From: Solen grandis | Taxonomy: Eukaryota > Mollusca > Bivalvia > Adapedonta > Solenidae | DNA length: 64,000 bases | Assembly: GCA_021229015.1 (NCBI GenBank) | Contig: CM037795.1 | Coordinates: forward strand, 14,655,201 to 14,719,200 | Reading direction: 5' to 3' | In this document: in pieces, positions 47,288-58,604 of the stretch | Layout of the letters: each line of letters starts with the position of its first letter | Numbering within the stretch: the stretch's first letter is position 1 | Notes under the pieces: model-generated | Databases searched by the model: none | Told to the model about the DNA's origin: nothing | The model's input: the letters and a program-made list of their open reading frames with translations, nothing else | Made by a program: the position numbers and the translations under genes

Positions 47288-47345
47288 TATAGCAACTGAC
47301 CAGGATGTGGATGCATTGACAGAATCTAAAATATTTTTATCTCAA
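47288..47345 (+). pseudogene. Short Gli-like segment, +1 frame
   Basis: The frame SIATDQDVDALTESKIFLSQ ends at CAAGCAG/GTTAGT, a possible donor. It resembles the start of the segment at 48782 (ATDKDVDEFES), so the two are either duplicated pieces or repeats within the gene. Confidence 0.4.
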
Positions 47346-47740
47346 GCAGGTTAGTACTTATAAAAATAATAGTATTGTAAATACACCAGGCGTGGGTCAA
47401 AAAAAGGTCTCAAAGTCGTTCTCTTTTCATCATTTCTTCACCATAAAATATAGAACAGCATCACAGGCTTCACAAAGATTCACCAACAGACTAGATCAGA
47501 CATGGCACCCTGCTATAGTGTACAGAAAGAAAAACACATAATAATAATAATAAGCCTAGTCTGCAAAAATGCTACTTTTTGACATCAATTATGAAATATC
47601 TAATTGTTCTTTTCATATTATCCTTTACATAATGATTATCAATTGCTTCGCCAATAATATTTACAACAAAGTAACACTATAATGAAACATAAATTGACCT
47701 ATGAAAAAAGTACTTCTATACAGTAGTGTATAGGCGACTC

Positions 47741-48276
47741 CAGGGCTCGAATTTAGCACTCGCAAAATGCGAGTGGGAAATGAATTTTACAGTTGATTTT
47801 GTAGCTGCTCGCATTTTTTTTTCGAGTGCAAAGTTTTGAAACCAATCTAGATCGGCATCGTGTTTTCTTTATGGGGACTATTAAAAGTAAAATCTATTGC
47901 AGGGAGGCATAATTTAAACCTACGCACACCTGCTAGACTGGCACCCAATGTTTTCGTATAGTCGTCATTACCTGATAACTACATATGGTGCACAGTCTGA
48001 CTGTTTATTTATGCAACCAGTTTGTAACAAACTAAATATCAAAGCTTAATTCACAACAATTTTTTTTCCTCTATAGAAAAAAAAACAAAACAGCAGTAAT
48101 AATCAAATTGCCAGACATTATTGATATATATACAATTTTTGTATTATTTTCATAAAGTATTTGTTAATAATTTAACTCGGGCGTCTCACAATGAGAAGAG
48201 TTTGCCTTTGTAAATATATACATTCATGAAATTGCAAATGAACGATAGATTTTGCGAGTTGAAATTAGAGCCCTTG
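47741..48276. mobile_element. 536-bp hAT-like MITE inside the Gli-like locus
   Basis: The left end is CAGGGCTCGAATTTAGCACT plus CGCAAAA. The right end is TTTTGCGAGTTGAAATTAGA plus GCCCTTG. The ends are inverted repeats over about 27 bases with a few mismatches. A short ACTC/GACTC repeat flanks both sides. There is no coding content. It lies between Gli-like coding pieces. Confidence 0.7.
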
Positions 48277-48389
48277 ACTCCATAGAACTACATCTATATA
48301 AAGAAAATGCAGTACATTCATTATTACGGATCCAAAATAAACAGATGTAACGAAAGAATGCATACATTATGAAAGAGAAAGACAGATGA

Positions 48390-48775
48390 CACAATTTTCC
48401 TTACAAAGATCTGCTCGATGAATTGAAGCCAATTCGCTATGCAGACAATCCATTTCTTGCACTACCGGAAACAGAAAACAGCTGGAAGGATGCTCAAATT
48501 AATTGACCAAATGAATCAATGAAAAATATTGTTATCGTCATCTCTCAACAAAAAACCGACTTACTACAGTAATCAGAACTCTCAAAATACAGGCAGTAAT
48601 TTTACCCACTCCCACGTTGGAACAAATATGGGTAAACAATTTTCGGGCAATAACTCGGTACAGAGGATCATAAATTTTTATGATAGCACAAATAATCCAA
48701 CCATGAATATCAGTAAGGGGATGAACCCTATTAACCCTCCTATAGATAACGGGGTTTCATTCATCAGTGAGAAGT
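48390..48775 (+). pseudogene. Gli-like coding segment d (first duplicate)
   Basis: Open pieces read FPYKDLLDELKPIRYADNPF, then LALPETENSWKDAQIN followed by a stop. After a frame change comes NSQNTGSNFTHSHVGTNMGK, then FYDSTNNPTMNISKGMNPIN and PPIDN. The second half is a diverged duplicate of 49020-49190. The assignment to the Gli-like gene is by position and by the adjoining EDMIIPDD block, not by strong motifs. Confidence 0.4.
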
Positions 48776-48949
48776 AAAGCAACCGACAAGGATGTTGATG
48801 AGTTTGAAAGCCAGATCATAGACACAGAGGCAGCATTAGTTGAGAAAATGTTGGAAGAAAATGAAGATATGATTATACCAGATGACATAAAAGAAATGAA
48901 AGATATGGGGATGGACATTCAGTGTATTAATATGATCCATTTACAGTGA
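48776..48949 (+). pseudogene. Gli-like coding segment e (EDMIIPDD block)
   Basis: The frame reads KATDKDVDEFESQIIDTEAA, LVEKMLEENEDMIIPDDIKE and MKDMGMDIQCINM. The E-D-MxIPDD(I/V) motif is the block found in the C-terminal half of Gli/Ci (xDxxIPDDVVxYLN). The frame ends at CAG/TGA. It is acidic and could be part of the activation region. Confidence 0.5.
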
Positions 48950-49017
48950 CAAATTCTGAAATATTTTTTCTCCATCAGGGTGGTGCTTAAAACAATAAAA
49001 GTAAAATATGAATAACA

Positions 49018-49377
49018 TGATTTCTCAAAACTCAGGTGGAAGTTTTACCCACAACTCCTATGATGGAACAAATATGGGTAATCAATTTTCTGCAGAGGAT
49101 GCAGAATTTTTATGATGGCACAAATAATCCAATGAATAGCAGTCAGGGAATGAACTTTATTAACCCTCCTATAGATAACATGCAGATGAATTCAATCACC
49201 AGTCATTGCAGCAGATATTACACAAGAACACGGCAGCCTGGGTACAGGGTCAGAACATGCAGCATCCGAATCTACCTCGGTCACAGACCCTGTGTCACTC
49301 AGGCAGCCCTGCCCAGGGCATGATGCTTTGCCTCAACAAGGCAACATGCCCCCTCCCAAATCCAAATATTTCAGATT
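49018..49377 (+). pseudogene. Gli-like coding segment f (second duplicate), cut by a SINE
   Basis: The segment reads SQNSGGSFTHNSYDGTNMGN, a frame change, then MQNFYDGTNNPMNSSQGMNF and INPPIDNMQMN. Further frame changes lead to QGQNMQHPNLPRSQT and QGNMPPPKSKYF. The Gln/Asn/Pro-rich composition resembles the C-terminal region of a Gli-like activator. The coding stretch is interrupted at 49377 by a SINE with a 12-bp target duplication. Confidence 0.45.
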
Positions 49378-49688
49378 ACCATCTCCAGTGGCTGAGTGGT
49401 TGAAGCATATGCCTCTGGAGAGGGAGGTCGTGGGTTCGATTCCCAGCTGTGACATACCAAAGTTGATAAAAATGGTAGTGGTATAGCTCCCTTGCTTGGC
49501 GCTCAGAATGAGGGTGAATTCAGGACTGGTTGACCCGGTGTCAGGATAATGTGACTGGGTGTGGTATCATGCTACATGTCTATGGCGTGATATTGCAGTG
49601 TGGCAGCACTATATCTGTCTCAAGTAGACTTAGTCTCCAAATGACTGAAATACTGTCAGTGGGATGTTAAACGCAACAACAAACAAAC
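49378..49688 (+). repeat. tRNA-derived SINE family 2, copy 2, with 12-bp TSD
   Basis: The head carries an A box (GTGGCTGAGTGGTTG) and a B box (GGGTTCGATTCCC). The body contains TAGCTCCCTTGCTTGGCGCT and GTGTGGCAGCACTATATCTG. The tail is GGGATGTTAAACGC followed by (AAC)n. It is flanked by exact direct repeats ATATTTCAGATT at 49366-49377 and 49689-49700. This is a clean retroposition signature, and it lies inside Gli-like coding sequence. Confidence 0.9.
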
Positions 49689-50459
49689 ATATTTCAGATT
49701 TGTGACAAAGCACTTAGGTGGGGGCATTCGTGTCCTATGGACACATTTCTAGTTTTTGGATGCCTTGGGTCAAGGTTACACTTGAAGGTCACATGTCATA
49801 CTGTTATTATGTATGTATGATATTTTGTGTATCTCTTGAATCACTTAGATTTAAAATTTTTGCCAAAAATGGTAACCATATAGAGAGGATGTACAGATCA
49901 AATGCAAGTTATAGCTGTATTGGGTCAAAGTCTCAGTATGAAGCAACATGTCATACTGATATTATGCGCAAATATTTCGAGTCTGTTTGTTAGTCCCCTA
50001 CCAATGTTTACACAAGGGAACTGTTAGTTTGCCCTCTTTTCTGTCTGCCTTCATCTCCTTATTAAAATGTTGCTGTTGATAAAGTGCTTATCCATCTGTC
50101 AAAGGTAGTTCACTTTCAATACCTTTCTTTGGGCGTATATTGCCCTGCCTCAGCGGAGCTCTTTTCAATTAAACTATTGCTACTAACTTATGTGATTTAT
50201 TGTTTGTATCACCACAGTCTAATTTTTCTAATTAACTCAAATTTCAGGGACTTACCCTTATACACTTAAATGGAATTCTGTCCTGCTGATCATCAGATCT
50301 GAAAGGAGATGCAAGACATAATCATTTACACCAAAGAATTGGATAAAGAGTCAGCAGAGACTAGAGAGAGATTTGACATGGTGTCAACTTCAGTTTCTGT
50401 TTTGCTCTTAGAGGCTGTTAGAACATCTGAGATCAATTTGAAAACTGTTATTGAAACCA

Positions 50460-53390
50460 ATTGGCATCAATTTTTATCGTTTCCATGATGGGTTTGGATA
50501 AGGACATCAGAGAAGGAAGAAACGGGCTTAATGGAATAGGAATGCGCAGCACAAGGGTATATAAATATGAGAACATCCTTAATGGTAACCCTGGAGACAA
50601 AGTCATATATATATATATAAATTTGACATGGTGGCAACTTCGGTTTTCATTTTGATCTGAGAGGCTGTTAGAACATGTGAGAACAACTTGAAAACTGATA
50701 TTGAAACCAAATGGCAGCAATTTTTATCGTTTTCGTGATGGGTTTTGGATAAGGACATCAGAGAAGGAAGAAACGGGTTTAATGGAATAGGAGTGCAGCC
50801 ATGGGTACATGTACATGAGAACATCCTTAATAGTAACCCTGGACACAAAGTCATATATATATATATAAATTTGACATGGTGGCAACTTCGGTTTTCATTT
50901 TGATCTGAGAGGCTGTTAGAACATCTGAGATCAACTTGCAAGCTGATTTTGAAACCAAATGGCAGCAATTTTTATCGTTTCCATTATGGGTTTTGGATAA
51001 GGACATCAGAGAAAGAAGAAACGGGCTTAAAGGAATAGGAATGCAGCACAAGGGTACATGTATATCAGAACATCCATAATGGTAACCCAGGAGACAAAGT
51101 CATGTATATGTATATAAATTTAACATGGTTGCAACTTCAGTTTTCATTTTGCTCTTAGAGGCTGTTAGAATATCTGAGATTAACTTGAAAACTTATACTG
51201 AAACCAAATTGCAGCAATTTTTATTGTTTTCGTGATGGGGATTGGATAAGGACATCAGAGAAAGAAGAAACGGGCATAAAGGAATAGGAGTGCAGCACAA
51301 GGGTACATGTATATCAGAACATCCATAATGGTAACCCAGGAGACAAAGTCATATATATGTATATAAATTTAACATGGTTGCAATTTCAGTTTTCATTTTG
51401 CTCTTAGAGGCTGTTAGAATATCTGAGATTAACTTGAAAACTTATACTGAAACTAAATTGCAGCAATTTTTATTGTTTTCGTGATGGGGATTGGATAAGG
51501 ACATCAGAGAAAGAAGAAACGGGCTTAAAGGAATAGGAGTGCAGCACAAGGGTACATGTATATCAGAACATCCATAATGGTAACCCAGGAGACAAAGTCA
51601 TATATATGTATATAAATTTAACATGGTTGCAACTTTTGTTTTCATTTTGCTCTTAGAGGCTGTTAGAACATCTGAGAACAACTTGAAAACTGATATTGAA
51701 ACCAAATGGCAGGAATTTTTATCGTTTTCGTGATGGGTTTTTGATAAGGACATCAGAGACGGAAGAAACGGGTTCAATGGAATAGGAGTGCAGCCATATT
51801 GCCATATAAATTTGACATGGTGGCATCTTTGGATCATTTTGATCTGAGAGGCTATTAGAACATCTGAGATCAACTTGAAGCTGATTTTGAAACCAAATGG
51901 CAGCAATTTTTATCGTTTTCATAATGTGTTTTGGATAAGGACATTAGAGAAAGAAGAAACGGGCTTAAAGGAATAGGAGTGCAGCACAAGGGTACATGTA
52001 TATGAAAATATCCATAAAAGCAACCCTTGAGACAAAGTCATATACATATATATTTGACATGGTGGCAACTTCATTTTTCATTTTGTTCTTAGAGGCTGTT
52101 AGAACATCTGAGATCAACTTGAAAACTGATATTGAAACCAAATGGCAGCAATTTTTATCGTTTTCGTGATGGGTTTTGGATTAGGACATCAGAGAAGGAA
52201 GAAACGGGCTTAATGGAATAGGAGTGCAGCCATGGGTACATGTATATGAGAACATCCTTAATGGTAACCCTGGAGACAAAGTCATATATATATATATTTG
52301 ACATGGTGGCAACTTTGGTTTTCATTTTGCTCTGAGAGGATGTTAGAACATCACATCTGAGATCAACTTGAAAACTCATATTGAAACCAAATGGCAGCAA
52401 TTTTTATCGTTTTTGTGATGGGTTTTGGATAAGGACATCAGAGAAGGAAGAAACGGGCTTAATGGAATAGGAGTGCAGCCATGGGTACATGTACATGAGA
52501 ACATCCTTAATAGTAACCCTGGATACAGTCATATAAATATATATATATATAAATTTCACATGGTGGCAACTTCGGTATTCGTTTTGATCTGAGAGGCTGT
52601 TAGAACATCTGAAATCAACTTGAAAACTGATATTGAAACCAAATGGCAGCAATTTTTAACTTTTCCGTGATGGGTTTTGGATTTGGAACTTAAGAGAAGG
52701 AAGAAACGATCTTAAAGGAATAGGAGTACAGCCGTGGCAACTTCGGTTTTCATTTTGATCTGAGAGGCTGTTAGAACATCTGAAATCAACTTGAAAACTG
52801 ATATTGAAACCAAATGGCAGCAATTTTTAACTTTTCCGTGATGGGTTTTGGATTTGGAACTTAAGAGAAAGAAGAAACGGGCTTAATAGAATAGGAGTAC
52901 AGCCATGGGTACATGTATATGAGAACATCCTTAATGGTAACCCTGGAGACAAAGTCATATATATAATATATATTTGACATGGTGGCAACTTTTGTTTTCA
53001 TTTTGCTCTGAGAGGATGTTAGAACATCTGGGATCAACTTGAAGCTGATTTTGAAACCAAATGGCAGCAATTTTTATCGTTTACGTGATGGGTTTTGGAT
53101 AAGGCCACCAGAGAATGAAAAAAAACGGGCTAAATGGAATAGGAGTGCAGCCATGGGTACATGTTAATGAGAACATCCTTAATGGTAATCCTGGTGACAA
53201 AGTCATATATATGATCAACTTGAAAACTGATACTGAAACCAAATGGCAGCAATTTTTATCGTTTCCATGATGGGTTTTGGATAAGGACATCAGAGATAGA
53301 AGAAACGGGTTTAATGGAATAGGAGTTCAGCACAAGGGTACATGTATATGAGAACATCCTTAATGGTAACCCTGGAGACAAAGTGAAATG
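50460..53390 (+). repeat. Tandem array, about 13 copies of a 245-bp unit
   Basis: A unit running from GCAGCAATTTTTATCGTTTT through GGACATCAGAGAAGGAAGAA, ACGGG, GGAATAGGAGTGCAGC, CATCCTTAATGGTAACCCTG, an (AT)n stretch and AACTTGAAAACTGATATTGA starts at about 50466, 50714, 50961, 51211, 51461, 51705, 51900, 52145, 52391, 52645, 52817, 53063 and 53244. Most units are 244-254 bp; three are deleted to 172-195 bp. Minus-strand frames of 60-120 residues repeat with the unit and are translations of the satellite. Confidence 0.93.
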
Positions 53391-53895
53391 TTATATCTTG
53401 AGTTTTAAATGCATTTATTAAGTGTAAATATTAGAAAATCGAAAAAGAAAAGAAATATACACTTTGAATTGGGGTTGAAACATTACTTTGAGTTGGCCAT
53501 AACATCGGAAATATGAAACCGTCTGTCATCAAACTTCACAATCTTGTTTACTGTCATTAGGGCTTCATTCTCATAAAGGGTCGTAATTCTAACATCCGTC
53601 TTGACTTAAATCCCCCTTTTAATTAAAATAGAAATGTGTCCAAAGGAAACATGCCACCAATTTTTATTTTGTTAGATACAAGGGTAAATAATTTGCAACT
53701 ATAAAATTTATATAGAGAATAGTGTTGCAATTAGATAATTACAAGCTCTGAAACTATATAAGTAGCTAATATGAAAATACCAAGGTGCACAGGTTCATAC
53801 CCAAAATGATATATCCATGAAGTTACAAATCTGAAGTACAAACCAATTAGAGTTATGTGGGACACAAACATGAAATAATATATTTTCACAAATTC
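53391..53895. other. Spacer between arrays
   Basis: No gene or recognisable repeat was seen in this AT-rich stretch. Confidence 0.4.
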
Positions 53896-54788
53896 AGATC
53901 TTGGAGCTGCGGACCTAACTCTTGCAAGTACTCAGACTCATTAAGGTTAATGTAAGTGCAAAGTTATTTAAAATTCCTGCTATTCATGTCATTGTCTAAG
54001 TTACATCCCAGATAAGCAAATCCAACAGACCTTTTACCTCTAGGTGTGACCTTGACCTTTGAGCTAGGGATGAAACTCTTGTGCCTAACTCTACGGCTAT
54101 TTGAGGTTAACATAACTGCCAAGTTATTTGAATAATCATGTGATCTATGTTTAAGTTAGAGCACAGAAAAGCAAATCCAACTCCATGACCTTTGACCTGT
54201 AGGTGTGACCTAGGTCTTTGAGCTAAGTACCAAACTCTATTGCAAGACACTATGCCTCATTAAGGTTAACATAACTGCGAAGTTATTTGAAAATGTTGCA
54301 ATCCATGTCTTAAGTTACAGCCCGGACAAGCAAATCCAGCTCAAAACCTTTGACCTCTGTATAACCTTGAACTTTGAGTTACGAATATTGGTCTTGTGCG
54401 CGACACACCGTCTCACTTAGCTTGACATTTGTGTCAAATTATTTGAGAATCCCTTCCTCCATGACAAAGTAACAGCACGGACAAGCAAAAATGAACCTGT
54501 TTTTGACCTTGACCTTTTAGCTATGATTCTGGTTCTTGTGCCAGTCACATCGTCTCACTTAGCTTGACATTTGTGTGTTATGTTAGAATCCCTCCATCCA
54601 TGGCAAAGAAACAGTCCAGACAAGTTAAAAATGAACTTGATTTTTACCTTTGACCTCTAATTATGAGCTAAAAACACTGTTCTAGTTCGCGACACAGCGT
54701 CTCATCATAGTGAACATTTGTGCCAAGTAATTTTCAAATCTCCCAATTATGAAAGAGAAATGGTCCGGACAAGCTGTTTTAGGCCATT
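53896..54788 (+). repeat. Degenerate tandem array rich in TGACCT half sites
   Basis: About six units of roughly 110-150 bp contain GACAAGCAAATCCAACTC, GACCTTTGACCT, GGTGTGACCTTGACCTTTGA and AGGTTAACATAACTGC. A perfect TGACCTTTGACCT lies at 54186-54198. It runs directly into the next AGCTCATCTGAGC element. Confidence 0.75.
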
Positions 54789-54789
54789 T

Positions 54790-55648
54790 TAGCTCATCTG
54801 AGCACTTGTGCTCAAGGTGAGCTTTTGTGATCGTCGTCCGTCGTCAACAATTGCTTGTGAACACTCTAGAGGCCACCGTTTTGGCCCAATCTTCATGAAA
54901 CTTGGTCAGGATGTTTTCTAATGATATTCGGATGGTTTAAATTGGGTTGTGGGTCAAAACTAGGTCACCAGGAAAAAAAACCTTGTGAACACTCTACTTT
55001 TAGCCCAAATTTAAATAGATTTGGTCAGGATGTTTGTTTAAATGATATATTGGGTGAGTACGAAAATGAGTCACATGGGGTCAAAAACTAGGTCACCAGG
55101 TCAAATCTTAGAAAAATCTTGTGAACATGCTTGAGGCCACATATTTGGCTCAATCTTCATGAAACTTTGTCAGGATGTTTGTCTTTATGTTATGTCGGAT
55201 GAGTTTGAAATTGGGCCAAGTTGGGTCAAAAACTAGGTCACTAGGTCAAATCTTAGAAAATCTTAGAAAAACCTTGTTAACACTCTAGAGGCAACAGTTT
55301 TGGTCCAGTCTTCATGAAATTTAGTCAGGATGTTCGTCTACATGATATCTCGGATGAGTTTGAAATTGGGTTACGTGGGGTCAAAAACTAGGTCACCAGG
55401 TCAAATCTTAGAAAATCTTAGAAAAACCTTGTTAACACTCTAGAGGAAGTTTTGGAAACTAATATATCTTTTTGAAATTGGGTCACTTGGGGTCTTAAAA
55501 AAGGTCACCAGGTCAAATCTTAGAAAAACCTTGTGAACTCTTTAGAGACCACAGTTATAGCCTAACCTTAATGTAACTTGGTCAGAATGTTTGTATACAT
55601 CATATCTCGGATGAATTCAAAACATAGGGTCAAAATGTAGGTCACCAG
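54790..55648 (+). mobile_element. AGCTCACCTGAGC element, copy 3 (long, right end missing)
   Basis: It begins TAGCTCATCTGAGCACTTGT. The interior repeats a unit with AACACTCTAGAGGCCAC, CAATCTTCATGAAACTTGGT, CAGGATGTTT and AACTAGGTCACCAGGTCAAA five or six times. The expected right end (CAGGTGAGC…GGCCCTC) is absent; a SINE starts at 55649 instead. Confidence 0.65.
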
Positions 55649-55899
55649 GGCCGCCGTGACCGAGCGGTTACAGTCGTGGACTACAAATCTCTCAGCCCCT
55701 CACCGCTGGGGTTCGAATCCCGGTAGGGACTTCGGATTTTTCATGTTAGGAAGCCTTCCAGCTGGCTTGCGGTAGGTCGGTGGTTCTACCCGGGTACCTC
55801 TGTGTACTCTGGGTCTTCCTCCACCTGTAATTAGCTGGACGTCGTTATATGATTGAAATACTATCGCAGCGACGATAAACCCCAATACAACAACAACAT
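55649..55899 (+). repeat. tRNA-derived SINE family 1, most complete copy
   Basis: The head GGCCGCCGTGACCGAGCGGT..TGGACTACAAATC..GGGGTTCGAATCCCGG looks like a class II (Ser/Leu-type) tRNA with A and B boxes. Then come CCTTCCAGCTGGCTTGCGGT, TCTTCCTCCACCTGTAATTA and a tail CGATAAACCCCAATACAACA in AAC repeats. Antisense copies are at 37503 and 59583, and a tail fragment is at 30945. Confidence 0.85.
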
Positions 55900-56285
55900 C
55901 ATTCTTGAATGAATATCTTACATTGTTGATATTTCAACATTTATAGACTGGTTAGATGCTACTATTCAAAGCTGGGCCAGCTTGGGTCTTTGTGAATTCA
56001 GAATTACGTGAATTTAGCATATTAAAAGTCAAAACTGTAGTAGATGCTATATGATGAGGTCCATCATCATGTCATGTTATTCATATTTCATTCTGACATA
56101 GATAATTAAGAATGTAATTGTGAAAGCCATAAGTGTGATGTCATCTATAATGCAGAGGAGGCTCCAACAGAAACTCCCTGATTTGGTTCAACTCTGTTAA
56201 CAAAGCGTTAAAATGATTTTATATCCGGTAATATTATATAGTGTAATTTGTTAAAAATGAGTCTGAAAATTACTGTTTTTCTTTT

Positions 56286-56646
56286 TAGCCCGCCTGAGTA
56301 CGAAGTACTCAAGGTGAGCTATTGTGATCACCTTGCATCCGTCGTCGTGCGGCGTCAACAGTTTAATTTAAATGACATCTCCTCCTAAACCGCTGGGCAG
56401 AATTTGATGAACTTGATCCATGAGGAATTCTCGTTGCCATGGAAACCAAAATAATTTTATTGAAAAAATCTTCTCCCCTGAAACCGCTGGGCAGAATTTG
56501 ATGATTTTTCTTAAATAACCTTTATAGAACACTTATTTTTTATCTGAAATGGTCAGAATTTTATTCTCTGAAACCAAAGGTAAGAATTTTGGTTTAGACA
56601 GATATACTCAGGTGAGCGATATAGGGCCACTATGGCCCCTCATGTA
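56286..56646 (+). mobile_element. AGCTCACCTGAGC element, copy 4
   Basis: It starts TAGCCCGCCTGAGTACGAAG and ends with the CAGGTGAGCGATATAGGGCC..TATGGCCCCTCATGT terminus. CGCTGGGCAGAATTTGATGA occurs twice inside. It is non-coding. Confidence 0.68.
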
Positions 56647-58604
56647 TAAATAGGAAGTCAGTAGACAGCGGGTATAGAATTTCACATAGAGCACATAGTT
56701 GAGAAGAAATCAAACTTACACAGTTTCTACGTGTTACGAAGGGACTGACACCGACATTGCTGGTAGTCCGGTGTCACCATATGTATTATAGTCATAATCT
56801 TAAGTTGTCTTTTATAAATGATAACCATATTTCTTGTATCAAGCTAAATGTATATTATCATTTCTGTTAAGTAGACCGGACTTTTACATTTGATTTGATG
56901 TTACTGTCATATATAGCAGACTATTTTCAACATTACACACGAACTCTGACAATCATTCCAGATTCCATAGAGATTTACGTTCCAGATATTGCATCTATTG
57001 TTCAGATTGTAGAAATGTAGGCGTTCTTACCATCCAAAGCAGATTTTTATTTTGGCCAACTATTTCGGAGTTTGGACAGTTTTTGATGAGTCACTCCAAT
57101 AACATACTAATTGCACTTGCTTTTCTTCAATGTTCCTTATTGGTTAATGGGCCGTATAATCTATTTACAATAAATATGTTTGAAGTGTTAAACAGAACTA
57201 TATACACAAACTGTATTTCTGAACCTAACGTGTTTTCAAAGAAGTTGAAAGAAATCGTTTAGAGATTGTGAAAGAGCAGACATATATGAAGGTCACATTT
57301 GGAGTAAGTGCTACCTATGAAGTAGACCCATACCATTCAAATATCTTGAAAAAATGCCTTGCTGTGATACACCTCTGCATAGATTTTTGGTATTTAGAAA
57401 GCGCAGTTTCTACAATTAGTGTGGCCATAGTGGCACTAAGATAAGAAATAATGTACCTTATACAGCAAGAGAAAAGGATAGTGTTACACATCAGTCGGAA
57501 AGAAAAAGACAGATATTTGGAATTCCAAACCATGTAAAGTAGTTTTTCAAATTTGTCTTTTAAAATATATATATTTGGAAATGTTACTTTTATTAGTTAT
57601 AAGTTCTTCAAATTATTCTTTTTTGAATAAAAATGTTTCTGAAATATCACGTCTTTCATCATTATAACATTTCCTAAGGCCTTATAAAAATGTTGTTAAT
57701 ACTGCCCAACCTCTTTTCTAATTATTATAATGTAATTAATTATTTCACATGTTTGTTTAGGGTAACCCGACTTTACCTAAATTTTCTGGAGAAACCTAAG
57801 AATATGTTTCCAGTTTTTCAGGAAACGCGGCTGAACGGAACAAACGATGGGACATCTTAAGGGGTAACCAGGGAAAAAAATAAGAAAATGTGTATATGCA
57901 TTTTGGAAGATATCTTTAGTTGATTTTCGATTTTTAACATTATAAACCATGTCAATTAATTTTACAAACAGTAAAACTAATATTTAAATATATTTTTTTC
58001 ACACGAATTAGTGTAACCTTAATCCTCGTTCCGTATAATACCATTGGTATTCATGGAACGGAACAGAACAAAAATTCTTTAAATGTTCAGAAAACATTGT
58101 TTCGAGTTGAACTGAAGTTTTAACATTTTATTGTTGTTTTCACGAAGAAACACAAGAAGTACCACATGGGTTGTGGATACAAAAGTATTATTCAAGCGTT
58201 TATATGAAGAACTTATTCATAATGCATTCTATTACAAACCTTTATCTAAACAAAGGCGAAGCGGGGGGGGGGGGGGGGGGGGGGGGAGAGAACCACTTAG
58301 TGTAACAAATTTTGTAATGATTCGAACGTAAAGAATAACAAATTTATATTACAATTCAGAGTGTAACCATGATTCTCGTGTACGTTCGTTTTCCGCATAT
58401 ACTTTTCTTTTAAAATAAAATATACTTTTTTGAAGAAAATATTTTTACATTTATGACTATATTTTCTGCATAATATACATAAATTCTAATTATCTATCCA
58501 TAACAAACAAGAAAATTTCAGCCAATCCAGAGCGGAGTGCCGGAATAGAACAATTGGCAACTGTACATATATTCATTTAGATCTGTAGTAAAATATTTAG
58601 AATA
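56647..58604. other. Unassigned AT-rich region with 24-base G run
   Basis: No gene was recognised; short frames lack domains. A run of 24 G lies at 58263-58286. A small imperfect hairpin (CGTTCCGTATAATACCA / TGGTATTCATGGAACG) lies at about 58028-58061. Confidence 0.5.

Noticed and set aside
28286..48949. One single gene joining the death-domain-like exons and the Gli-like exons
   Set aside because: Gli proteins have no death domain, 11 kb of repeats separate the two sets, and no linking exon was found.
50448..53290. Repeated minus-strand frames starting MLPFGF
   Set aside because: They are periodic translations of the 245-bp tandem unit, interrupted in most units.
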